64,000 nt of DNA from Streptomyces viridochromogenes DSM 40736 (GTDB lineage: Bacteria > Actinomycetota > Actinomycetes > Streptomycetales > Streptomycetaceae), in the NCBI RefSeq assembly GCF_000158955.1, contig NZ_GG657757.1, positions 642,514-706,513 of the forward strand, written 5' to 3'. How positions within the stretch are numbered: the first letter of the stretch is position 1; each line of letters opens with the position of its first letter. Below the pieces are notes generated by a model. The model was not told where the DNA came from and ran no database searches. It worked only from the letters and a program-made list of their open reading frames with translations. A program made the translations under genes and the position numbers. Below are positions 9,129-19,649 of the stretch, piece by piece.

Positions 9129-10198
9129 GCGTTCTTGAACTTTCCGCGCCACACCAGCCCCGCGAAGAACGGGGCACCGAGGAGAGCGACGAGGACACCC
9201 GCGTCCAACTCGCCCGGCCGCACCACCAGCCGGCCCACGAGGTCGCAGACCAGCAGGACGACGGCGCCGAGCAGACCGGCGTAGGGCACCAGCCAGCGAT
9301 AGTCCGGCCCTGTCAGATGGCGGGCCACGTGGGCGACCATGAGCCCGAGGAACGCGATGGGACCGCAGGCCGCCGTCGCCGCGCCCGCCAGCAACGTGAT
9401 GGCGGTGATGCCGACGGTCCGGCTGAGCGCGATGTTGACCCCGAGACCCCGGGCCACATCGTCACCCAGGTTCAGCAGGTTGATGGCGGGCAGCGTGGTC
9501 AGCGCCAACACCAGCCCGGCCGCGATGAATCCGGTCACCGGCCAGATGACGTCGAAGCCGACGCCGGCCACCGAGCCCGCGTTCCAGAACCGCAGCGCGT
9601 TCAGGGACTCCTGGTCCGACAGCGCGACCGCCGTGGTCATCGCCGCGAGGAACACCGCGACCCCTTGCCCGGCCAGGGCGAGCGTCAGCGGGTTGCCGGC
9701 TCCCCGGCCGACGCTCGCGAGCCCGAACACGACGACGCCGGCCGCCGCGGCCCCCAGGAAGGCGAACCAGACGTACTGGAACGGGTCGGTGAGCCCGAAC
9801 AGCGCGATCACCGACACCACGGCGAACGAGGCCCCGGTGTTCACCCCCAGCAGGCCCGTGTCGGCGATCGGGTTGCGCGTGTACCCCTGGATCAGCGCAC
9901 CGCCGACCCCCAGGGCGATGCCCGCCACGATCGCGAGCACCGTCCGGGGCACCCGTACGGTCTGGACGATGAGCCTGATCTCGGTGTGCCGCTGGTCGGA
10001 GTCGGGCGCCGCGAAGAGCCCGTGCCACACCTCGGCGGGACTCAACGCGCGCGCACCGACGGCCAGCGAGACCGCTCCCGCGATCACGAGGACCACCACC
10101 AGCGTGCACAGACCCACGACCCGTCGCCGGCGGGCCGGTGTTGTTCCCCTGAGCGCGGGGCGCTCGACTGCGGTCGTGCTCATGTCGACGTACGTCAT
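9125..10198 (-). CDS. cchC: Iron-siderophore importer permease (FecCD family), first subunit
   Basis: FecCD permease of 357 residues, paralogous to the next gene. It shows VRVPRTVLAIVAGIALGVGG, then TRNPIADTGLLGVNTGA, and GPIAFLGLMVAHVARHL near the end, the standard signature segments. Start ATG 10198 lies 14 bp downstream of the hydroxylase stop, so it is in the same transcript; an alternative ATG at 10183 is possible because neither has an ideal ribosome site. The downstream permease is coupled through a 4-nt overlap. Confidence 0.92.
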   Translation of the reverse strand: MTYVDMSTTAVERPALRGTTPARRRRVVGLCTLVVVLVIAGAVSLAVGARALSPAEVWHGLFAAPDSDQRHTEIRLIVQTVRVPRTVLAIVAGIALGVGGALIQGYTRNPIADTGLLGVNTGASFAVVSVIALFGLTDPFQYVWFAFLGAAAAGVVVFGLASVGRGAGNPLTLALAGQGVAVFLAAMTTAVALSDQESLNALRFWNAGSVAGVGFDVIWPVTGFIAAGLVLALTTLPAINLLNLGDDVARGLGVNIALSRTVGITAITLLAGAATAACGPIAFLGLMVAHVARHLTGPDYRWLVPYAGLLGAVVLLVCDLVGRLVVRPGELDAGVLVALLGAPFFAGLVWRGKFKNA

Positions 10199-10212
10199 CC
10201 TCTGGCCGCGGA

Positions 10213-11565
10213 CTAACGGGCGGCGCTGCCGGTCCCGTCGGCGACCGTCCGGGCCCCGGCGGCGGACCTCAGGCCCCGGTCGAGCAGCGAGTCGAGGATC
10301 TCGCCGACCCTGACGGCGGTGTTGGACAGCAGGGACGACGTGATGCCGTGGGTGTGCTCCGTGCCGCCCTGCAGATAGATGCCGCAGCGCAGGCGGGGGT
10401 CGGTCGCGACGCGGTAGTCGCGCTCGACGCGGACGCGGCCGGCGTCGTCGCGGAGGCAGTGGTCGGCGACCTCACCGAGGAGACCGAGCGGGTCGGCGGG
10501 GCTGTAGCCGGTGGCGAAGACCACGACGTCCGCGTCGAGCGGTGTCTCGTCGCCCGTGACGAGGGACGTCACGGTGGCACGGACCTTGGCCGGCGTCTCC
10601 TTGACGTCGGTGAGCCGTGACACGTTGAGGAAGCGAAGCCGCTCGGTGCCGAGGACCTGCTCCCGGTACATCTGCCGGTACAGGTCGTCGATCAGGTCGA
10701 TGTCCACCACGGAGTAGTTCGTGTTGCCGTGGTAGTCCATGAGCCGGCGCTTGACGTTCTCGGGCGCCGCGAAGTACTCGTCGACCGCGCCGGGGTCGAA
10801 GATCCGGTTGGCGAAGCTGCTGTCGTCGGCGGGGCTGTAGCCGTAGCGGGAGAAGACGGCGCAGATCTCGGCCTCGGGGAAGCGGCGGTGCAGGTAGGCG
10901 ACGTTCTCGGCGGCGCTCTGGCCCGCGCCCACGACGACGAACCGCGAGGGCGCGGTGCCCTCCAGCTCGTCGACCCTCGCCAGTAGCTCGGAGTTGTGCC
11001 AGACGCGGTCGCCGCGCTCCACGCCCTCCGGCATGAGGGGACGCAGTCCGGTGCCGATGACGAGGTTGCGGGCCCGGTGGACGATGAGCCCCTCCCCCGA
11101 CCGGACCGTCACCTCCAGGTGCTCCACCGCTCCGTCCCGGACTGCCGGCGTGACGCCGACGACCTCGTGACCGTAGGAGACCATGTCCCCGACCTGGGCC
11201 GCGGCCCACTCGAAGTAGTCGTGGAACTCCACCCGCAGGGGGAAGAGGTTCTTGTGGTTGATGAAGTCGATCAGCCGTCCCTTGCTCTTCAGGTAGCAGA
11301 GGAAGCTGAACTCGCTGGCCGGGTTCCGGAGCGTCACCAGGTCCTTGAGGAAGGAGACCTGCATGGTCGCGTCGTCGATGAGCATGCCGCGGTGCCAGCC
11401 GAAGGAGGGCTGCTGCTCGAAGAAGCGGGCGGTGATCACCTCCTGGTCTCCGGCCTGTGCGTTGTGCTCGCCGATCGCGATCGCCATGGCCACATTGGAC
11501 GGCCCGAAGCCGATGCCGATGAGGTCGTGTACCGGTGTTGCGTCACCAGGAAGAACCCGTGACAT
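10213..11565 (-). CDS. cchB: L-ornithine N5-monooxygenase
   Basis: FAD- and NADPH-dependent hydroxylase of 450 residues that converts L-ornithine to N5-hydroxyornithine, the iron-chelating building block. Motifs: the FAD-binding GIGFGPSNVA near residue 17, the NADPH-binding GAGQSAAENVAY mid-protein, and the ATGYSP motif of the siderophore hydroxylase family near the C-terminus. The substrate-loop region KDLVTLRNPASEFSFLCYL is typical. GGGAG stands 4 nt before ATG 11565. It is the first gene of the leftward unit and is preceded by an iron box at 11653-11671, so iron starvation should switch it on with the importer genes. Confidence 0.95.
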   Translation of the reverse strand: MSRVLPGDATPVHDLIGIGFGPSNVAMAIAIGEHNAQAGDQEVITARFFEQQPSFGWHRGMLIDDATMQVSFLKDLVTLRNPASEFSFLCYLKSKGRLIDFINHKNLFPLRVEFHDYFEWAAAQVGDMVSYGHEVVGVTPAVRDGAVEHLEVTVRSGEGLIVHRARNLVIGTGLRPLMPEGVERGDRVWHNSELLARVDELEGTAPSRFVVVGAGQSAAENVAYLHRRFPEAEICAVFSRYGYSPADDSSFANRIFDPGAVDEYFAAPENVKRRLMDYHGNTNYSVVDIDLIDDLYRQMYREQVLGTERLRFLNVSRLTDVKETPAKVRATVTSLVTGDETPLDADVVVFATGYSPADPLGLLGEVADHCLRDDAGRVRVERDYRVATDPRLRCGIYLQGGTEHTHGITSSLLSNTAVRVGEILDSLLDRGLRSAAGARTVADGTGSAAR

Positions 11566-11652
11566 GTCTCTCCCATCGTGCGGGGCGGTCGCCTGTCAGG
11601 CGTGGGGAAAGTACGAGGAGCGGGCACGCCGACGGAGCGGCAAACCGAGAAC

Positions 11653-11671
11653 TTAGGTGAGCCTAAGCTCT
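11653..11671 (-). promoter_or_regulatory. Iron box upstream of the ornithine hydroxylase
   Basis: The minus strand reads AGAGCTTAGGCTCACCTAA, 16 of 19 matches to TTAGGTTAGGCTCACCTAA, the remembered DmdR-type consensus; the right 14 bases are perfect. It lies about 90 bp upstream of the hydroxylase start in the divergent promoter region. Confidence 0.8.
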
Positions 11672-11703
11672 CAAGTGCGCGGCCACAAGGGCCTGTTGTG
11701 CAC

Positions 11704-11722
11704 TTAGGCTAGCCTTGCTTTA
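11704..11722 (+). promoter_or_regulatory. Second, weaker iron box facing the formyltransferase
   Basis: Plus strand TTAGGCTAGCCTTGCTTTA matches the left half of the iron-box consensus well and the right half poorly (about 13 of 19). It lies about 40 bp before the formyltransferase start. With the box at 11653 it makes the 195-bp divergent region a two-site iron-controlled promoter. Confidence 0.6.
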
Positions 11723-11760
11723 CTTGCCCCCGGTCCATCCCTGCCTCGAGGAGGAAGCCC

Positions 11761-14060
<2,300 letters not shown>

Positions 14061-14264
14061 CGCGCCCTCCTGACCTGGGCGACGGTGGGGTTCGGTCCGC
14101 CTATGACTACTTCTGCCCCGGTTCCCCTCATGGAGGCATTCCGACGCACATCGGTTGTCCCGGGCTGCCAGGGGGCTGGTCAGGGCGCCGAACAGGTGCG
14201 TTACATTTTGCTTCTCCTTGACCGCGATCATTCACGATCTCTCACGCTACGGAGCCGCGCACCC

Positions 14265-14687
14265 ATGAGCGACATCGTCAACGGGCTCGGCAGGGCCACC
14301 GCTTACGGCGGGCTCGGTCTGGTCCTGCTGGTCCTCGGCATCGTCCTGGTCGACGTGCTGACGCCCGGAAAGCTCGGCCGGCAGATATGGGAGGAGCGCA
14401 ACCGCAACGCCGCCATGGTGCTCAGCTCCGCGCTGCTCGGCATCGGTGGCATCGTGTTCACGTCCATCTGGACGACGTACGAGGACTTCGGCAAGGGGCT
14501 GGTCTCGACCGCGGCGTTCGGTCTGCTGGGTCTGGTGATGATGGCCGTGGCGTTCCTGGTGGTGGACCTGATCACGCCGGGGCGCCTGGGCGCGGCCCTG
14601 GTCGAGCCGGAGCCGCACCCGGCGGTCTGGGTGACGGCGTCCTGCAACCTCGCCGTGTCGGCCATCCTCTCGGCGTCCATCGCCTAG
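14265..14687 (+). CDS. DUF350 small membrane protein
   Basis: Membrane protein of 140 residues with four hydrophobic segments in two similar halves: each half has a hydrophobic helix, then VDVLTPGKLG or VDLITPGRLG, then a second helix. This internal duplication with the TPG motif is characteristic of DUF350. The function is unknown. ATG 14265 is preceded at some distance by GGAG. It is divergent from the DUF2236 gene. Confidence 0.8.
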   Translation: MSDIVNGLGRATAYGGLGLVLLVLGIVLVDVLTPGKLGRQIWEERNRNAAMVLSSALLGIGGIVFTSIWTTYEDFGKGLVSTAAFGLLGLVMMAVAFLVVDLITPGRLGAALVEPEPHPAVWVTASCNLAVSAILSASIA

Positions 14688-14704
14688 GCGTCCGGAGGGT
14701 CGCC

Positions 14705-15250
14705 TCACCCGGAGAGTTCGGCCCGCCACATCCGAGGCCACTCCCCCGACGGCGGCGGATCTCCCGCGATGCCGAGGTCACGCCGCGCGCTCTCGTAGAA
14801 GGCGTCACGTGCCGCACTCGCCAGCTGATGGGCCCTGGTCCACAGGCCGGCGTCCACTGGCCCCTCCCGCACGAGCAACTCGACGGTCCAGACCGCCTCG
14901 TGCCAGCGCCGCGCCGCCGCGATCGTCGCCGCGTCCCCGACGAGCAGGACGGACTCCCACTCCGTCGCACGGAGGGACTCGGCGTCGGCGAGGAGAGGCA
15001 GCCCTTCGGCCGGCGACAGCGGATCGGCCACGTCCGCGAACCCCAGGGCGGCGCCGATGCGCTGGGCGACGCGCAGCTGCGCCTTGAGCGCGTTGGCATA
15101 ACTGCCGTACGTCTCGAAGCGTTTCTCGTCCCACCGCTCCTCCCGCTGCCGCTTCCACCGTCGGCGCTCGGTCAGGCTCTGCACCGCGTACGAGCCGAGC
15201 GAACCGACCACGACGCCTATCAGAGCGGGCAGTTGGTCCAAGAGCACCAC
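14705..15250 (-). CDS. Membrane-anchored helical protein of unknown function
   Basis: Not assigned to a named family. It is 181 residues long. The N-terminus (LLDQLPALIGVVVGSLGSYA) is one hydrophobic anchor, followed by a strongly basic, charged stretch (TERRRWKRQREERWDEKR) and a long helical cytoplasmic region. Similar short proteins are common in Streptomyces. GTG 15250 is chosen because GGGGGAG stands just upstream; a second GTG follows at 15247. Confidence 0.6.
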   Translation of the reverse strand: MVLLDQLPALIGVVVGSLGSYAVQSLTERRRWKRQREERWDEKRFETYGSYANALKAQLRVAQRIGAALGFADVADPLSPAEGLPLLADAESLRATEWESVLLVGDAATIAAARRWHEAVWTVELLVREGPVDAGLWTRAHQLASAARDAFYESARRDLGIAGDPPPSGEWPRMWRAELSG

Positions 15251-15347
15251 AGTCTCTCCCCCATCGGTCCCCTGGTGCCGCACGGGCACTCGCTCCGCGA
15301 CCCACGACGGTGAACCCCTACCCGTCTTCGCCGCGCGGCACCTCTGC

Positions 15348-15374
15348 GATCAGCCTCAGAGCTCATGGCTGATC
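15348..15374. terminator. Hairpin, possible terminator
   Basis: GATCAGCC and GGCTGATC form a perfect 8-bp stem around an 11-nt loop. It lies in the non-coding stretch 15251-15440, between the membrane-anchored protein gene and the aldolase remnant, where I see no other gene. There is no T-run, which is usual in high-GC actinobacteria. Confidence 0.35.
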
Positions 15375-15440
15375 ACGAGCCGGTAGTGCGCGAAGCACGC
15401 GACAACCCTTGCGCGATTCGCGCAGCCATGCGAGCGTTCC

Positions 15441-15638
15441 CCTGGCACCGCCGCCCATCACCCGACGGACGGGGCGGCCGAGGCGGCGGGCATCGCGGCC
15501 GGCATCCACGACGCTGACGGCGCGAGCGCGGCCCGCCGCCTCGCCGAGGGCTTCGCCTTCGCCTCGGTCGCGGCCGACGTGGTCCACCTGCAGCAGGTCG
15601 CCACGTCCCACCTCGACGTGGCGCGCGGAGCGAACTGA
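15441..15638 (+). pseudogene. Remnant of an HpcH/HpaI-type aldolase (C-terminus)
   Basis: An open stretch ending in TGA at 15638 reads EAAGIAAGIHDADGASAARR, then LAEGFAFASVAADVVHLQQ, then SHLDVARG. This resembles the C-terminal end of HpcH/HpaI class II aldolases (the KAAGI...G...RLAEGF.FVSVATD...L pattern). No start codon or N-terminal two thirds precede it; the frame upstream is not homologous. It is a leftover of a larger gene, ending where the opposing glycosidase remnant begins. Confidence 0.5.
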
Positions 15639-15639
15639 T

Positions 15640-16075
15640 GCCGACCACGCTCATCACGACACCCACCTTCGCTTCCACCGTGAAGCTGCGGCCCCGTACG
15701 GTCGCCCCGCGCAGGGTGCCGTCGGTGGCGGAGGTGTCGGCGAACGGCCGTAGCGTGGTCGGGGCCTTGATGCCGAGTTCGCGCGGGTCGATGGTCAAGC
15801 GCCGGGCCTGGCCGGTGGGCGGGGTGTAGTCGGGGGCCGAGGTGTCGAGGCCGGCGGGCATGTCAGGGTCCGGCCGTTGACGCCGGCGATGTACCAGGTG
15901 CCGCCCTTGCGGCGGGCGACGACGACGTGGCTGCCGAAGTCGGCGGCCAGGAAGCGGGTCTCGTCCCAGGCGACCGGGACGGTGCTCAGCAGTTCGCGCC
16001 CCTCGGGGGCTGGCCGAGGTAGGCCTCCGGGGTGTCGGCGAAGCCGTTGAAGCCCTGACGCCGCCGGATGGTTCA
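15640..16075 (-). pseudogene. Frameshifted glycoside hydrolase remnant (GH97-like C-terminus)
   Basis: On the minus strand three short stretches in different frames line up in order: GFNGFADTPEAYLGQPP, then EGRELLSTVPVAWDETRF with VVVARRKGGTWYIAGVNG, then a beta-rich tail beginning ARRLTIDPRELGIKAP. The first two resemble the end of GH97 glucosidases (VPTAWDETRFL...VVARR.G..W); the tail may belong to the same or another glycosidase. At least two frame changes separate them and there is no start, so it cannot make a functional enzyme. Confidence 0.45.
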
Positions 16076-16223
16076 CCCGATCCGCTCGTTGCTCCTTCAC
16101 CTTTTGCTCCGTCAACTTCTTCTGAGCTCGCCGTCCCGTCGTCCGAGGAGGACGATGGAAGCAGAGGCACTCGGCGCCCGCGGGCCCGCCGCGAGCCCGC
16201 GCGACCGGTGCGAGGAGGTCGTC

Positions 16224-17102
16224 ATGGCCCGTATCGCTTCCGCCATCAAGTCACGGTTGCCCGACACTATCCGGCTCGCCGGAACCCACACGGGAAACCA
16301 CCCCTGGAAAATCCAGCTGGTCGAACATCCCGGGCGCAAGGAGTCGTCGTTCTTCCGGGCCGCGAAGGCGACGGCGAAGAAGATCCTCGACGAAACGAGC
16401 GACGAGGACCTGCCCTACGGCCCCCGGCCCACCGGTTCCGAGCACTGGGAGATGCACCACGGCGGCAGCCTGTGGGTGAAGGGGCGGGACGGCTGGCGCA
16501 TGTACCGCGCCAAGGCCGGCATCGAGTGGAGCATGCAGTTCTGCGCGGACCCGGAGAAGGTCGACCGGCTGCGCCTCCTCGCGGCCGAACTCGTGGACGC
16601 CTTTCCCCTCACCCTGCCCGCCCTCGAGGCACTGGGATACGAAGAGGCCCGCGAGCTGCTGCGCAGGCCGATCACGGACGCCGACGGAGTCGAGGCGTGG
16701 ACCGACTCCCTCTTCAACTCGTGCGTGCCCCTGAACCACGGGGACCACCAGGGAGTCCTGCCCCGGACCCCTGGCGAACATCACTACCCCTGGCCGGTCA
16801 AGGGCGCGGACTACTTCCGCTACTCCGACTTCAAGCTGTGGGTGACCCTGCCCGACGGCACCCATGGCGCCGTGGCCCCGGTGGGCAGGCGGGGTTCGGG
16901 CGACGGCCGTGTCCGCCTGTTGCACGCCCCGGAGGACAGCAGGGCGGCGGGCACCCTGGCTCAGGCGCAGGAGCTGCGGGAGATAGCCGTGCTGCCGTCC
17001 GACAGCCCTGTCGCGCTGGAGGCGTTCGAGATGCAGACCGCCCAGGCGGACGGGACACAGCACAACGGAAGACCGCGACACGGCGGACGGCGGCACGCAT
17101 AG
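16224..17102 (+). CDS. Conserved actinobacterial protein of unknown function (probably DUF6424)
   Basis: A cytosolic protein of 292 residues. Segments NHPWKIQLVEHPGRKES, LPYGPRPTGSEHWEMHHGGS and GIEWSMQFCADPEKVDRLR match an actinobacterial family I believe is DUF6424. No catalytic motif is recognisable, though HxMHHGG is suggestive of a metal or active-site cluster. GAGGAGG stands 6 nt before ATG 16224. The C-terminus is low-complexity and basic. It is isolated: a decayed glycosidase lies upstream and the sulfur-transport pair converges downstream. Confidence 0.6.
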   Translation: MARIASAIKSRLPDTIRLAGTHTGNHPWKIQLVEHPGRKESSFFRAAKATAKKILDETSDEDLPYGPRPTGSEHWEMHHGGSLWVKGRDGWRMYRAKAGIEWSMQFCADPEKVDRLRLLAAELVDAFPLTLPALEALGYEEARELLRRPITDADGVEAWTDSLFNSCVPLNHGDHQGVLPRTPGEHHYPWPVKGADYFRYSDFKLWVTLPDGTHGAVAPVGRRGSGDGRVRLLHAPEDSRAAGTLAQAQELREIAVLPSDSPVALEAFEMQTAQADGTQHNGRPRHGGRRHA

Positions 17103-17255
17103 GCAAGGAGCGCGACGATGGGGTAACGGAGACGAGGCCCGGCCTGCGGACGTGGGGATGAACTCACAGGCTGGATCGGCCAGAGCAGACCGACATGGTG
17201 GCTTGCTTGGACGCGGGTTGCTGCCTCTGCGGGGCGTGCGGACAGGCGTCCTTGG

Positions 17256-17672
17256 TCACAGGCCGCAGGAGCCGCGGTCGAGGTGGAAGTAGCGGGCGTT
17301 GGCCCAGCGGCACAGCCGGATGCCGACGATGACGCCAACGATGGTGACCAGGGCGGGCAGGTACCCGCTGGCGACCTGGACGATCGGGATTGCCGGGCAA
17401 CCGCCTGAGATGGCCCAGCCCGTACCGAACAGCACCGCACCGGGGATCACGCCGGCGTGGATGCGCCCCGGCGTGCGGCGGACCCGCAGCAGAGCGAACG
17501 CGCACACGATGATCACAACGGCACCGGCAAACGAGAGAAGCATGCGCAGGTCTTGGAAGGTGAACATGCGGTTCAGTTCGGTGTAGTCGCCGAAGCCGAT
17601 GTTGGAGACGGTATAACCGAGAGTCAGGCCGGTGATGACGTTTGCCAGCAGCATCGCGCCCCGAGTACGCAT
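17256..17672 (-). CDS. YeeE/YedE-family sulfur transporter, short subunit
   Basis: A 138-residue membrane protein with four hydrophobic segments, the second half of a YeeE/YedE (TsuA-like) thiosulfate or sulfur-compound transporter. The family hallmark is the short Gly/Cys motif in ISGGCPAIPIVQVASG; the conserved Cys is thought to relay the substrate. The start ATG overlaps the upstream gene's stop by one base (TGATG) with GGAAGG 7 nt before it, so the two halves are co-translated. Function is inferred from the family; the exact sulfur compound cannot be read. Confidence 0.78.
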   Translation of the reverse strand: MRTRGAMLLANVITGLTLGYTVSNIGFGDYTELNRMFTFQDLRMLLSFAGAVVIIVCAFALLRVRRTPGRIHAGVIPGAVLFGTGWAISGGCPAIPIVQVASGYLPALVTIVGVIVGIRLCRWANARYFHLDRGSCGL

Positions 17673-18328
17673 CAGATCACCTTCCACAACAGGAACGACA
17701 CCGCGACGGCGGTGCCGAAGAATACGGCGGTCGCCACGAGGCTGACCGGGCGTAGACGGCCGCAGCCGTTGAGTCCGTGGCCGGAGCTGCACCCGCCGGC
17801 CAGCCGAGTGCCGAAGCCGACCAGCACGCCTCCGACGAACAGCAGGACGGTCATGATGGTCGGATTCGCGGTGACAACGTCCTGGAATCCCGGGCCCATG
17901 TCGAAGCGGAGGTCGAACCGCCCGGAGGTGACCGCGGCGATCAACCCGCCGAAGAAGATCGATACCAGCAGGGCAGCCTGGGTGACCAGGGGGGCTGGGC
18001 GCGGGCTTGTGACCGAGAGGTTCTCGCTCGCCGTCGGTTCGGCGTCGGTTTCGAGCCGTTGTGACATTCCCTGCGGAGCAGCCGGCGCGGTGGGCGCCGC
18101 GGGGCTGCTGGCGAAGTGCTCCGCTGTAGCTGCGGCAAGAGCGTCAGCGAGAGCACGCTCGTCGGTGAACTCCTCGTCCATCCGCTCCAGACGGCGCTCC
18201 CTGCGCCAGTGCAACACACGATCCCACGCGGAGGACACCCCGAAAGACCGGTCCGTGGTGAGGGCGTAGTTGATGGTGATCAGAGCGAGCCCGGCAGCGC
18301 CGGCCCACCAAGGCCAGTAGCCACTCAT
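17672..18328 (-). CDS. YeeE/YedE-family sulfur transporter, long subunit
   Basis: A 218-residue membrane protein. One N-terminal helix ([19 protein letters not shown]) is followed by a charged cytoplasmic insert (about 35-110), then three or four helices containing [15 protein letters not shown], the first of the two Cys motifs of this transporter family. The cytoplasmic insert is an elaboration I do not expect in TsuA itself. ATG 18328 is chosen over 18364 because GGGAGG stands 6 nt before it and it overlaps the upstream stop as ATGA. It is the middle gene of a three-gene coupled operon. Confidence 0.78.
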   Translation of the reverse strand: MSGYWPWWAGAAGLALITINYALTTDRSFGVSSAWDRVLHWRRERRLERMDEEFTDERALADALAAATAEHFASSPAAPTAPAAPQGMSQRLETDAEPTASENLSVTSPRPAPLVTQAALLVSIFFGGLIAAVTSGRFDLRFDMGPGFQDVVTANPTIMTVLLFVGGVLVGFGTRLAGGCSSGHGLNGCGRLRPVSLVATAVFFGTAVAVSFLLWKVI

Positions 18329-18858
18329 GCGGGGCCTCCCATCCATTCTGTGAATCGAGCCCACCAGCCGCGCTTCGGGCTGGGCCCACGCCCCGCGTGT
18401 CTGGATGGGGGGTCCGAAGGCTGTGGAAACGGTGGCGATGGTGACGGCCGGTAATGCGAGACCGGTGTCGTCGGAGACGCCGCCCCGAACCGAGCCGCGG
18501 TCTCAGGTGCCGCGGTCCCAGCATCTGACGGCTCTGCCGGCCAAGCCGGTACCGGCTGCGACCAGGACGTGTCCTCCGGCGGCCAGGGATTATGTTGCGG
18601 TGGAGGGGCCTGCTGGGGTCCTTGCTCCGGGGTAGCGGCGCCGTACCGGTCCTGGCCGGTGGCCGCGTCTTCAAGGTGTCGTGCGCGGGCTCCGTTGGGC
18701 AGCAGGCTGATCGGCACACGTTCGCCGGTGAGTGACACCTGGTAGCGCGCACAGCCGAGCCACTGATCCTCGCTGTCGCAGTAGTAGTCGCGCCAACCTT
18801 GCAAGCTCGCCCTGAGCAAGGGGAAAAGGGGGCATCCTGCGGCGTGTGAGCAACTCAC
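18325..18858 (-). CDS. Four-cysteine protein with proline-rich linker, coupled to the sulfur transporter
   Basis: Unrecognised 177-residue protein, first gene of the sulfur-transport operon. GTG 18858 follows GGGAG at 6 nt. The N-terminal 60 residues hold Cys3, Cys9, Cys27 and Cys36 in [20 protein letters not shown] and LGCARY, a spacing that could bind zinc or an Fe-S cluster. A long Pro/Ala/Gln-rich linker follows, and the C-terminus is [14 protein letters not shown], resembling the tail of the divergent gene at 19269. Its stop overlaps the transporter start (ATGA), so the three products are made together. A redox or sulfur-relay partner is a plausible but unproven role. Confidence 0.6.
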   Translation of the reverse strand: MSCSHAAGCPLFPLLRASLQGWRDYYCDSEDQWLGCARYQVSLTGERVPISLLPNGARARHLEDAATGQDRYGAATPEQGPQQAPPPQHNPWPPEDTSWSQPVPAWPAEPSDAGTAAPETAARFGAASPTTPVSHYRPSPSPPFPQPSDPPSRHAGRGPSPKRGWWARFTEWMGGPA

Positions 18859-19268
18859 GTTGCTCCCTTCTGACCGGCGCACACCACCCCGTTCCGTGAG
18901 GACGGTTGCCGTTCTCGGTCTCTTGCCCTCCCGCGCCCGGGTCGACGATCTCAAAAGGCGCGGTGATGGCCTGTCACGATGCGGAGTATTGCCTTCCTTT
19001 CTCGACCGGGCGAGATGGAACCATTGTTTTGATGTCCGGAGCAACTTCAGGGGATTCCGGCCGTGACCGCTTGCCGTCGCTGAGTGAGGCGCGCCGATCG
19101 ATTTCGGTGCATTTCGCACCCTCGCGGTTGTCCTTCCTGGTAGCAGGGGGCAGTTGTTCATGGAGACAGTGCATGTATGGAGGTTGCTTGTGGTGAAAAT
19201 GTGAATTCGGCCGTGACGAAACTGTTGATATTACTGGTCGTCAATAAGGGAGCTGATGAAGGAGAATC
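18859..19268. other. Divergent intergenic region, no gene seen
   Basis: A 410-bp region between the four-cysteine gene (leftward) and the zinc-ribbon-like gene (rightward). I see no convincing coding frame. The right third (about 19160-19265) is noticeably richer in A and T than its surroundings, as expected of a promoter. No clear operator palindrome was found. Confidence 0.4.
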
Positions 19269-19541
19269 ATGTGCCGACGTGCTGTCTGCCACTCATGCCG
19301 GAAGGTGACCTATGAGGGCTGCGGGAGACACGTGGAGCAAGTGCTCGCCGGCGTGCCAACACCTCAGCGGTGTACGTGTCAGTCGCCGGAGGGCAAGCCG
19401 ACTCGAACGGAGCCGGATCCGGCTCTGCCGGGCGGGGCAGTGCGACACACAAACGTTCCTCGGAACATGGACGGTTCGCCGGACCGGTCGAAGGACGGCT
19501 GGTGGACCCGGATCATCGCGTGGATGAAAAGTCCAGCGTGA
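19269..19541 (+). CDS. Small zinc-ribbon-like protein with the GWW...WM..PA tail
   Basis: A 90-residue protein. The N-terminus holds two Cys clusters (MCRRAVCHSCRKVTYEGCG and RCTC) with a His between them, similar to small actinobacterial zinc-ribbon-like proteins (C..C......GC..H). A polar linker follows, then the tail DGWWTRIIAWMKSPA. That tail resembles the end of the divergently encoded four-cysteine protein at 18325, position for position. GAAGGAG stands 4-5 nt before ATG 19269. A metal-binding adaptor is a reasonable guess; no specific role can be read. Confidence 0.65.
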   Translation: MCRRAVCHSCRKVTYEGCGRHVEQVLAGVPTPQRCTCQSPEGKPTRTEPDPALPGGAVRHTNVPRNMDGSPDRSKDGWWTRIIAWMKSPA

Positions 19542-19573
19542 AGTAAGCAGGGGGGAGCGCTGCCCTCGCTGGA

Positions 19574-19601
19574 CGGGTGGCGAGAATCGAACTCGCGCTC
19601 T
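19574..19601 (-). other. 3' remnant of a tRNA-Gly gene, possible attachment-site scar
   Basis: The minus strand contains a complete T-arm: a 5-bp stem GCGAG/CTCGC (19580-19596) around the loop TTCGATT, followed by CACCCG of an acceptor strand. The 28 nt resemble the 3' end of the bacterial tRNA-Gly(TCC) gene as I remember it, with about one mismatch. No D-arm, anticodon arm or matching 5' acceptor is present, so it is not a functional tRNA. Duplicated tRNA 3' ends mark integration sites of mobile elements; a decayed transposase lies next to it. Confidence 0.55.
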
Positions 19602-19649
19602 CGGTGGACTTGCACGGCCTTCCCGGACATCCAAGATCAGGGCCTTCGG

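Noticed and set aside
19574..19640. A complete tRNA gene
   Set aside because: Only the T-arm and part of the acceptor strand are present; no anticodon or D-arm can be folded.
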